Below, piece after piece: positions 36,440 to 48,400 of a stretch of DNA of 64,000 nt (positions within the stretch are counted from its first letter, which is position 1; each line of letters starts with the position of its first letter). The DNA is from Anaeramoeba flamelloides (lineage: Eukaryota > Metamonada > Anaeramoebidae): contig JANTQA010000015.1 in assembly GCA_027625915.1 (NCBI GenBank), positions 310,001-374,000 on the forward strand, in the 5' to 3' direction. The position numbers and the translations under genes are program-made. The notes beneath the pieces are model-generated. The model saw only the letters and a program-made list of their open reading frames with translations, did no database searches and was not told the origin of the DNA.

Positions 36440-39400
36440 ATGGAAATTTTTAAATCTTTAATTTTCTTTTTCGTTTTTGCCTCTTTCAGTAACTGTTTTA
36501 TACACAAACTTACAGACCCAGTCTGCAATTTTTTGTCGGGTGATGATTGTTTGAAATGCGAAGATCAAGATACTCAGGCTTTTTATAGATACTGTGGCAA
36601 GTATTGTACTGAGTATGTTGATGGAGAGAAAATATACAGTTGCACCACACAGATTTCTTGTGTTCAAGATCCTCCATTGTGTCAAGAACCAGAAGACTGC
36701 TCGCTATATTCAGGCGAAAATAATTGTTTTGTGTGTTTCTATCATGGTTGTAAATGGAATCAATTCAATTACGAATGCAATTTAGAAGGTGGCACCAATT
36801 TTACAAGTACTGTTTTCAATTGCCCGTCATCTAATAAAGACGCTTCAGGTACTTTGTGCTTCCTTTTTTTTTTTTTTTATTTATTTATTCGTTCAAATTG
36901 GCTGTTCTTGAGAAAAACAAAAAAACCTCTTCTTTTTTCCAAATATTTTTTTATTTACAGACCTGTCTCTTTTCAATCTCGACAAACAGATTTTTCGAAT
37001 CAAAACAACGTCACAATTTCATACGTTTTATTTCAAGAAATCAAATTCAATCACCTTACGCACTTCAAGCTCGTTTCGAGACTGTAAAATACTAATTCAA
37101 AAAATTTTAATTTAATCTCTAACTCCCAAAGGAAGAGTCAATTTAAGATGACAGTTTTCATTTTGAATCGAATTGTGAAGATCTTTTTATTTTTTATCTT
37201 CGTTGTGATGGAACACCTCATTTTGGAACTTGAAATAACAATTTTTTCATTTTTTTTTTGGAAAATATCATTATTCTTTCCCAAGAAATAAAAATTTTAG
37301 TGAACACCCTACCTCGCCTATTAATCCAAATTAAGAGGTTGAAAAAGAAATGTTATCCTAGAGTACAGCCAAAATACAATTTTGTATCCACAACCAAAAC
37401 TATTTGTGTTTTTATTACAGCAATAGTACTTTTTGACACACTCTAATTATTTAAATAAGGCAAAAAAAAAATTTTTTTTTAATGCACAATCCTTGAATAA
37501 AAGGATCATAATTTTTTTTTCAGAATACTGATAAATTCAAAAGGCTGTTAAAAACTTTTGTGTTCGATTTCCATTTTTATCAAATCTTATAACTTGTACT
37601 TTCCTCATATATACTTTACAAAGAAGATTTCAAAGATCAACTAATTTTATCAAACGAGGTTTTAATTGCAAATATTAATGGAATCACATAAATCCCAAAA
37701 TGAAAAGTAATTTCACTGACAAGAAGAACAAAATTAACTTGCAAAGAATAATACATCGTTATTTTGGTATCAAATTTTTTCAGCAAGTAGGAATATTTTT
37801 TCATTTTTGAAAATTTGAATTGTGGGGACATTACTGAAAAAAGATTTTTTAAGTGTCACTTAGGATATTGAAAATTTGAAACGAAAATACCATTAATTAC
37901 TCTATTTGTGAAAAAAACCTAAAGTAAATCAGAGTTGAATCTTATATTTTTTCAATTTTTTGAACATTTTTTTTTGATTAAATTTTTAGTTTTTATTAAA
38001 TTAGGTTTTGGATCAAGAGATGTGTTTATACAAACGATTGAAATTAGTCAAACAGTAAACTAAAAAATATACCCCGAAAAGGTGTACATTTGAAACAAAT
38101 ATTTTCTTTTAGAAGACCGAACACGAAAGATCACCAGTCAAAATAAATTTGTTGAAATCCAAAAATGATTAAAAAAAATTCAATAATAACATATTTTCAA
38201 AGATTTGTTTTCTTTATCTTCTTAATTTGAACGAGAATGAATCTAAACAAGAGATTTCCTTGGGATTTCTCACCGCATTTCTATTACTTGTTTTATTTAA
38301 CAAAACCTGTTTTTTTACAAATTTGTTTTCAAAATTCTTTTTTTTCCAATATTTTTATCAAACAAAGCCAAAATAAAGAATATTGTTTCAAGGATTAAAG
38401 GAAAAAGATTGAATTCTTGAAATCAAAAAACAACAACAAACATGCCCAACTCAAAATCAAAGAAATTGAAAATATGGTGAAAAGAAATTAAAACTGAATT
38501 CATAATTGTTCTTTGTTTCTATGGACTGAAAGACAATTTATTGTTTAAAAATCAAACAAATTCATCTAATAAATCTTTATTTCTGGTGAGGAATTCAATA
38601 AAAATCATTATTTTCTGAACTAAATCTGAGTTAGATGAATTTATTTGAAAATTCTTTAAAAATAAAAAGTCATTGGTTTCTCAATAAATTTTCCAAACAA
38701 AAGTTTTTCCATTTAGAATTAAAAATAAAACCAAGTAAAAAAGAAGTAATTGTATCAAATGTTACTTATAAGATCAAGAAATAATGGATTTTTTATTTAT
38801 TTTTTCTTGATCAATTTTTTCTATTTTCATTTCCATTTTTTAATAGTTATTACAATATTATCTTGGAATCAAGTTTTATCATTTATTAAAGCATTCATCT
38901 ATTTAGTTAACGAACCGATTTCAATGATTCAATTTCGAAGAAACCGGTAGCACTCAAAATTGTTAGTTGCACTTATCCCCTTAAACAATTTTGTTCTTTT
39001 TTATATTGAGATTAAATGAAGCATTTTACATTGATATCCAAAAAGTTTAAATTTTTCAACAAATATTTTATTGGTTTAATAAATGATAAAACTTGATTCC
39101 AAGATAATATTGTAATAACTATTATTGTAATTAATACTTTTTTTTTTTTTTCGATAAAGGATTATTAATAAAATGAAAAAAATATTTTAATATTTTTGAA
39201 GTAGTTGTTGAAAAATTTAACTCTTTGAGATGAAAGCCAAATATGTATTAGAGGTTTTGATGATAACATATATTATCTTGATATTAACAATTAATTCGTG
39301 ATAATATTGAAAAAATCGTGATTAGTACTACTTTATAACGAAAAATCATTAAAATTGCGATATTCCATGAAAATCGCGATATTACACATTATTGTGATAA

Positions 39401-42400
39401 AATGAAAAATTATTTTTTTGAAATCACCTTAAAAAAATTCTCTTGACTTTTACAACGCTTTTCCGCCTCAAAAATGTTAGAAAGTGCTTGTAAGGGTTGT
39501 GAATTGTCTTCAAGTGTCTACAAGTGTTTGAAAGACATAAAACTTTTATAAACGGAATGAGTATGTTTGTTAATGGAAAAAAAATTTTTTTTTTTACAAA
39601 ATAAAAAATAAACTAATTTTATGATCAAATTAATAATACTTTTCAACAATATACTTGAATCTAAAATAGGTGTGTTTTTTTTAAAAAATGAAGTTATTCC
39701 CTTCACAAGTTAAATAACCAAAAAGAATAAAGAGTAATTTTCTTTTTTAATGGTGATCAATCAATAAAAAACCTCTAAACTCTAGTTGTGTTTTTCTGTA
39801 CAATACAAAGATACTCAAAGAAGAAGAATAAAAAGAAAAGAAGAAAACAACAAAAAATCTTAATACTGTTGATAATGTGGATAGGTTGTTGTGAAAGCTT
39901 TTGAGAAGTTATCCAAACTCCTTTTCAGCTTTCAAAGAATAAAGAAAATGTTTTCACCCAAGAACACATTCTTTAAAGAACAAGTGAAGTGTTGGTTGTT
40001 TTAGAAGTTCTTTTATTCAGCACAATTTAAAACACCAGTTTTGACTGTGAACATATTTATTTCTCTTTGGTTATTATTGCTGTTGATCTAAAAGGATCGA
40101 TAGGTTTGTCAACCAAATCAAAAGAAAATACAATAAAACTCTTTGATCTGATCCTTGATTGAATCAAGTATCCTTTTTGATGTTTTTTAAAAGAATAACT
40201 TTTTTTCACATAATCTGTTTTTTGGATCAAAAAAAATTTCATTGTTAAAATATTGCTGAATTAGCCCCAAACACCCATCAACTATTATATCGCGATTACT
40301 TTTTAATCGCGATATTTTTGCATTTCTCTTGATTTTTATATAATTATCATGATTTTATAGAATATCGCGATTTGTCATATTATAGCAATTTGATATTGAA
40401 TATCGCGATTTTCTAGAATATCGTGATTTTTGAAACTTTATTGTGATTTTTGTAACTTTACTGTGACTTAAGCATAGATATCATCAAAACCTCTATTATA
40501 AAAAAAAGAAAAATAATAAAAGAAAATTTCCATTTTCTTGAAATTTATTTTTTTACGGTTCAAAATTTTTTCCCAAAACCCAAAAATAATTTATTTGTAA
40601 TTTTTCAAACTCACTTGGTAAACAAATAATCTCAAAAAGTAGCTCACATTAATAAAATTTAGTAACCAAATCCACGATTTATGTTAAAGATTTACTTTTT
40701 TTAAAGAACATTTATTACAAAGAAAAAAGCAATTAAATAGATATTTTCCCGAGCACCCTACAATAGTATGAAAAAATAAAATTGAAAAATAAAAGTTAGA
40801 CAAAACTATTACTTTCATGAACCTTTCATCATTAATAATAAAGTTTCTAAACAATTTAATCAACGTTTCAGAACTTAAAAATCTTGATGCTATTGTATTT
40901 ATTCTTGTTAACAGTACCACCTTTTTGAAAAGTCTCTAGCCGAGAAAAAAAGGATGTTTTTTTCGGATAAAAAATTCCAAATAGATGTATGTATGAATTT
41001 TAATTTAATTCAACTTTTATATATTTACGTTGATAGATAATAACTAATAGTTTTGAAAATGCTGTACCAATCTAATCAAAATCAAACAGAGAAAAAAAAA
41101 TCCCTCATAATAAATATTCCGTGTCCGTAGAGTGCCTAGCTTTTCTTGAGGTTTTCTGATTTATCTGTGAAGTGTTCTAGGTTTTTTTTACTTTTTGGAA
41201 TAAACTGAAAATTTCAAAATTTTCTTTTTATTTCAAAAATTAATAAAAACCTAACGGAAAATCCTAAAAAAAAATATTTTTTTCAATTTAAATCAATAAA
41301 CAATTCTTTAATTGTAAAAATTATTGATTCTCCATTGAAAGGATATTTATTAAATTTAAAATGCTTTTAAAATATATTATTATAACCACTTCAAGATGAA
41401 AAAAAAAAATTCAAATTTTTTACCTATTAAATTGAAAAAAAATCTTTATAGAACCTGGAAAATTGGATTTTCCAACTTAAATTATAAAATATCTTTCAAA
41501 AATAATTTTTGATACAAGGTCTTTTATTAACCAATAGTGTTTATTAAAAGTGAAGTTTTCAAAAAATGAAAAATTAGCAAATGCTTAATTTTTTTTTTGA
41601 AAAAATTTTTTTAGGATCCTGTAATTTAAATAAAGTTTTTACACTTTAAAATTTGAAATTGTAAGATAGTTTTGAAAAAAATTATTCCAAAAATAAACAA
41701 ATGTCTTCGTAGGTTTATTCAAATTCTAATATTTCAACACATTTATTTTTGCAATCCAAATATATTTTGGATAAGTCTCTTATAATTAAAAAAATAGATT
41801 ACCTAAAATTTTTTAACGAAAATTAAATCCAAATTTCTATTCCAATCCTAAATTAATACATTTTGATTAATCTGTTTCCAAAATAAATTAAAATTGTAAA
41901 AGTTTATTATCTTTAAATTTTTTTTTTTATTAGTTTATTGATTAACAATACACTTTCCATTTTTTTTTTTAATATCCAAATAAGAGTTAATACTATTTTT
42001 GATGTTGTTAGCTGGGAATTAGAAAAAAACAAATAATACAAAAATTGTAGCAAAAGAAATATATTGAGAATTCATTTATATCCAATTTCTAAAATAATAG
42101 CCAAAAAAAATGATAATTTTAAGAAAAAGGGTATTTTTGCAAAAAATCTCATAATTTATATATATATTATTGATCTATTATTTAATAAAAGTATGTAAAG
42201 GGCTTTATAGTGATTATGATGAATGTTCAAGAGATTCTGATTGTTTATGGATTTGGGTTGGAGATAGCCGAGGGCCAGAGTGTGCAAAGAACGAAGTACA
42301 GCCCGTAAATGTTAATACTTATGAGGATAATAATAATATGTGTGAGTATCGCGAAAATTGTGATGAATGTCACAATGCTGGATGTACTTGGTGCTATAAT

Positions 42401-45400
42401 TCAGACCACGGGTTTGGTTTTTGTGTATACTCTAATGAAACGTCCAGCAATTTGGAATGTAATACTGCTGATATTATTACGACAGATCAATCATGTCCAA
42501 CAAATGAAGATCATCCAGATAATTATTGTAATGATAAAAATTCATGTTCAAACTGTACAGATACCTTGAATTGCATATGGTGTTTTTCCAATGGGCAAGG
42601 TTATGAAGGAAGATGCCAAGGGGATACAATTCCATGCTCGCTCCCAGAACAGTAATTGTTTCAATTTTAATTCATTTACACATTTATTTTATTTTTTATT
42701 TTTGTTAAAAAACTAATTTTAATGATCCGAATATTTGTTTTTTTTTGAGTCAATTTGAGTCATTAATTTGACGAACAAACCGGTTTTTTTTTCTTTTAAA
42801 ATAAGCACATTTAGAAAAATTAATTTTAAAAGGCAGTTTTTTATAATTCCAATTTTCATTTTTATAAATCGAAAATTCTGAAATCTTTTTTATTATCTTT
42901 GAATAATATTTAAAAGTTTTTATTTATATTATTTTATAAATTTTGAGTCTTCGGCCTAATCTAGTAAAGAAATTTTTATTGATTTAATTTTTAAATGTGT
43001 TTTGAGAAATTATTTCAGAATTTTTTTTTTTTTGTTTTTTCAAAATGTTTTTTATGTGTTGCTTGATTAATATTTTTATAAAATTATTGATATTAAAGTT
43101 TTAATTTTGTTACAAACAAATAACTTTCATTTTTCTCTTGATTCGATATTTATTAAAATTTTATCTTAAAAAAAAATGAAAATTTTCAATTACTGTCTTT
43201 TTTTAATTTGTCCTATAAATCATAAAATTAACAAAATTATTTCATGGTTATTAATAAGAAATCGGTGTGTTGGGTTTTGAATTACTATTATAAAAATAAA
43301 ATTTCTTCATTAAAAAACTAAAAAAAAAAATAAAAATCTTTAAAAAAAAAAAATGAACCAATTATTATTTTTTTTTTCAAACAAAAAAAAAAAATACATT
43401 AACATAACTACGCTATTCTTGAACTATTTTGACTTTTTATTATAATCCAAACCTAGATTAAAGATAAATAACAAAACTAAATTTATGAACAAATCAATAG
43501 AATTACAAATATTTTATTTTAAACTTGAGGAAATTTAGGTCAATCAAGATCTGAAAATTAAATCCATTAGGAGATTTTCAGTAAAAAGTTAAAAAAAAAA
43601 ATTAATTTATTTAAATGAAATAAAATCGATTTTAAAAAGAAATTTGATCAATCCATAATTCAAACAATAAAAAATTTAAGCTACTTATTGTTTTCATTTT
43701 TTCACCTTATTAAAAATTTTTTTTTTTGTTTTGTTTTTTTTTTTTTGAAATGTAAACAAAAAATATTTGTTCATGATCTTTTGAATTTTTTTGACGATTG
43801 GATTACTATTTGAAAAAATCGTTTTACTTTTTTAATTTTATCGATTTAAAGTTGAATTTTTAACTGATCATAAAACAAACGATGAATTTGAGATTTTCTT
43901 TTTGAAATTTGAAAGGAGAAAATTAAAATCCCCCAAAAAAAAAAAAAAGAAAATAATTTATTTGATGAAATGTTCTTGCTAATATTAAAGGTTCATTTTT
44001 TTTTTTTCAAAACTTGTTCAAACTTGTTTTTGATGAATAGGTTACATGAATTCAATTTTCCCCACATCTCATTTTGTTCTCTATAAAATAAAAGAAAAAG
44101 ATAAAAAATGAAAAAGGAAAAAGAGAAAATAATTTCCATTAAGAAAAAATATTATAAATTATGCTTTAAAACTTGGGAATAGGGAAAATTGATATAAACT
44201 CAATTCCAAAAAATGGGACACAAAAAAAAATTACATTAATAAAAATATACTCCAAAATACATGATACTTGAACATTAAAATAATAAAAGACCCGAAAATA
44301 TTTAATTAATACTATTTATATATTTTATAGTAAATTTAAAATTCAATTCGAAAAATAAAAAAGAAAAAAATAAAAAAAAAAAGTGTGCCCCTATTTTTGG
44401 AACACGGTTACCAAAAAATCCATTTTTATTGAAAGAAAAATTAATAAAAACTATTAATAGATTCAGCTTGTCTTTTGATAACTAAATCTATCCTTTTAAA
44501 TATAGAGTTTACTAATTATCTTAGGTTTCCCAACTCAAAGTATTTCATACATTAGTGAAAATTTTAAAAATTCTTCTTCGTTTTTTGGTTACAATTTTTC
44601 AGTTTAGTATCCATAAATTCCCAATTGGATTTAAATTTGTGGAATTGGGGGTCAAGGGTCGAGAACATTACATCCCCGATTTAATTAAGTTTGAGTTTTT
44701 TTTTGAGGTATGTGGACAAGCTTCATCCTTTTGGAAAATCCATTTCAACTCACTATATTCTGAATTAGCGAGTTGAATTTCCTTTGATTTTTTTGATAAT
44801 ATCATTAATAATACATTCAGTATTCACACTTCCATTAATAATAATAAGGTCTGTTTGTATCCCATGTGTCCTAGCACACCATATCATGATTTTTTTTCAA
44901 AAAAATTTTTTCTCGATAAAAAAAGAATTTTTTTTCTTTTTGAGAGAAAAAAAAAAATTTTTTTTGTGATCAGAATGAAAACTTTTAAATTTCATTTTAA
45001 AGTGATTTTGAGATTTTTTTTTATTTGAAAAAAAAGAATACAAAAAAAACAAAAAAATTATTGAAAATCAAAAATCAAAAAATAATGAAAAAAATGATAG
45101 ATAATTAACTTTAAAATTATTTACTTTGATTGTTAATATCTAATGTTTCTATTTAAGAGTCAAATATCACTTTTCTTGGAATTAAATTGATTTTGAAGGT
45201 GTGCCCCAATTTTTGGAATTGAGTTTAGTATTCTAATGTTGTCTCATCAAATGTCAATATATCAAATCTAACTATAAAAAAAAAACAATCAAAAAGAAAA
45301 ATTGTAACAAAACTATTTTTCAAAATATTTTAATAAATATTAGAGTTTTAACAGAAAGATTCAAATATTAAAGCATTGAAAAAAATCCCGGACAAGATTT

Positions 45401-48400
45401 TTAATTGTAAATATTAGGAAAATTATTCTGTAATTTCATTTATTTACAATCAAATTCCTTTTTTTAAGAATCGAACTTTTTCAATTATAACCCCCCCCCC
45501 CCCACTTATTAGAATGATGATTAACGAAATCACACTTGTTCAAAACACCATTCAATCAATCAACAAACAAGAAGAAAAATTATCATTTTCCAAACTCTAG
45601 TAAACCTCAATAAAACTCGATTGTTTTTCAAAAAAAGTTGATCAACATATGGCTATCAAACAATTACTCGAGTATTCTAGAGACACCTTACTTTGATGAA
45701 CTTTAGGTAGGTTTATTACTAATCTCATAAAAAAATTGGTTATTTCTAATAAGTATTTCATTGAAATTAGACAAAAATTTTACTAATACTCACAATTAAA
45801 AATATTGTCAGGGATTTTTTCATGTCCGGTATTTTTTTCCCTACTATACTTTTTTTTTTCTTCCAAAAATTCATTTTTAATTATTACCTGTTTTATTAAT
45901 CAATGGATTTATCAAGATTTTATTTTGAAAAGAATTTACAAAAAAAAATATGATGTGTACTTTAATGAATCATTATTTAAATTGACCTAACACTAATACC
46001 CAAATGAGAAATGTAGACAATCTCATTTATATTTAAAAAAATATTCAAGAAGAATTCTAGACAAATAGCTCTACATTTAAAAGTTTGATGAACTATTTTA
46101 AATTATTTTTTTCAAATTATTTCGTATTCTTTAAATGTTTTTAGCAATCATAAGAGATTAAATATAAATATAAAATATTTTGAAAGAATATCAAAATAAT
46201 TGATTTTATAAAAAGTATTGCTCAAAAATTAATTTTTTAAAAAAAAATAATAATAATAAACACAAAAAATGATATAATTTTAAGAAAAAAAAATTATTTT
46301 TGCCAAAAATCTACCCATGATATTAAGAAAAAATAATTAAAACTTTGAAAAAAAACTTGGTACTTTTTTTTTTTTTTTTATTGAGGAGGAAGTGTAGATT
46401 ACACTCTAAGTGCCCTTTTACTTAAATTCCCTTTCAGAAATTTAAGCGTAAAATCATAGATTTCACGATTATTAATTAACGAAAATAATTTTAAGCTATC
46501 ATAATTTAAAATTATTTCATTAAAATTTAATTCTTTTAACTTTTTCAGAAAAATTAATCTATCTTTTTTATAGGAAGGACATACCCATAAAAAGTGATCA
46601 ATATTTTCTATTATTTCCTTATGTTCATATTTTAAACATAAAGGACAAAATTTATTTGAATTTTTATTTATTACATAATAATATCTATTTAAGCAGTTGG
46701 TAAATGTTCTGAATTTTAGAATTGTTGAACTTGATGGATAACTTAAATATCTTTGATTAATAAATAAATTTTTTTTGGTTTTTAATTATTGCGAAATATT
46801 TTTGTACCTTCCAACTGGTAGAATTCAACAACTCATTATAATTATAATTATAAATTTCCTTTTTAAGAAGGTTTAAACTCTCCGACTTCCAGTTAATTTT
46901 ATTGTTTATTCTTTGATTAAATTTTATTAATTTTTCCAGATAAAAAACTTGGTACTTTATAAAATGTTTTAAATTGTATTATAATGAATACGCGATTTTC
47001 AAAAAATTACTGGGCATATAATAGTAAATTTTACTTTATTTTTCAAATTAATAATTACTTTAGATTTTAGATATATCAATTAAGAAATTTTTATGATTAT
47101 TATTTTTTTTTTTTGGTTTTTTTCAAAAATGAATTTTGAATAGTCTAATTTTATTAAATAATAATAATAAATTAGATTTACAGCATTTTTTGAAAAGGTG
47201 AAAACTTTTTAAGAATTAAAAATTTTTGAAAGTTTTCTATTTTAAAAAAGTGAGGAATCAACCTTTAAATATGATATAGAGGCTGGGATGGGAAGAAAAG
47301 CACTGTTTTTTAAAAAATTCCTCACTTTATTAAAACACAAAACTTTAAAAAAGTTTTAATTCTCACGATCTCAAAAAAAAAAAAAAAAGTATTTACTTTT
47401 TTAAAATAACATACTTCTGCTTTAATTCTCACAAAAATTTAAAAAAATAATTTTTTTGTTTTATCCTAAATTAATTCTGATTATTAAAAAAAAATACTTT
47501 AATTCAAATTTAGTTCTCAATTTCCGAAGCATAATTAGAAAAAAAAATTAATATTTTTTTTATTGATGGAAAAAGTGTAAATTACATTCTAGATGTCCTT
47601 TTACTTAAATTTCCTCAAAGGTAATTTAAGCGTAAAATCATAGATTTCACGATTGTTCAAGGGAAAGACACACTCAATTTTTTTTATGTTTTAAAAGCAA
47701 AAACAAACAATAAAACGAAAAAAAAAAAAAAAAAAAAAAAGAAAAGAAATTTAAAAAGAGTTTAAAACAAGTAATTGGTAAAAAAAAATAAAAAAAACAA
47801 TGCTATCTTTAATTAAGAACTCCCAAAATCACAGCTACGATACTTTTGGTTGATTTAATAATTTGATAATTGATCACGAATTTTAACTTGGGGATCGTTG
47901 TACAAGTTGTTTTAATTTCTTTTTTTTTTTTGATCTTATTTACTCAAAACCTTTGGTCATTTTTAGCCTTTGCTTTTTTGTTTTTATTTTCAAGTTACTC
48001 ATACTTTGGTGTTTTAGTGTCACAGTATTAACAAGTAACCACTTGATATTTTTTAGTTGTAACTCTTCTTCCCAATATAAAGAAGATTCAGCCAGGGGAA
48101 AAATGGAAAAAAATAAAAAATTCATATTTTAAAATAATTTCATTATTTATAAACAAACTTTTTCAATATTTAAATATATTATTTATTGGTTAAATATTCT
48201 ATTATTTTTCGTGTTTATCATCAAAAAAAATGCAATGTATAAATAACAATATTTGCAATATTTAAATAGATCTGTAGCAGATTCTGATCAATGCCCAAAT
48301 TATCTCGTTGAAACTTGCGGAAAAGTCGAAAACTGCAGTCAATGCACAACTATCACAGGGTGTAATTGGTGTGCTTTAGATCCTATTTTACATACTGGTG

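Noticed and set aside
36849-37095. Short intron (36849-36960) leading to an alternative end of the PSI gene
   Set aside because: It is spliceable in phase, but the tail lacks cysteines and any similarity to PSI repeats, whereas joining to 42201 continues the repeat pattern. Kept only as an alternative.
39300-40440. CRISPR-like or regulatory array of ATCGCGAT
   Set aside because: Spacing is irregular and the copies lie at the ends of an inverted-repeat element, so they belong to a transposon.
44555-44969. Plus-strand frames as host genes
   Set aside because: They are the antisense of the mariner transposase fossil.
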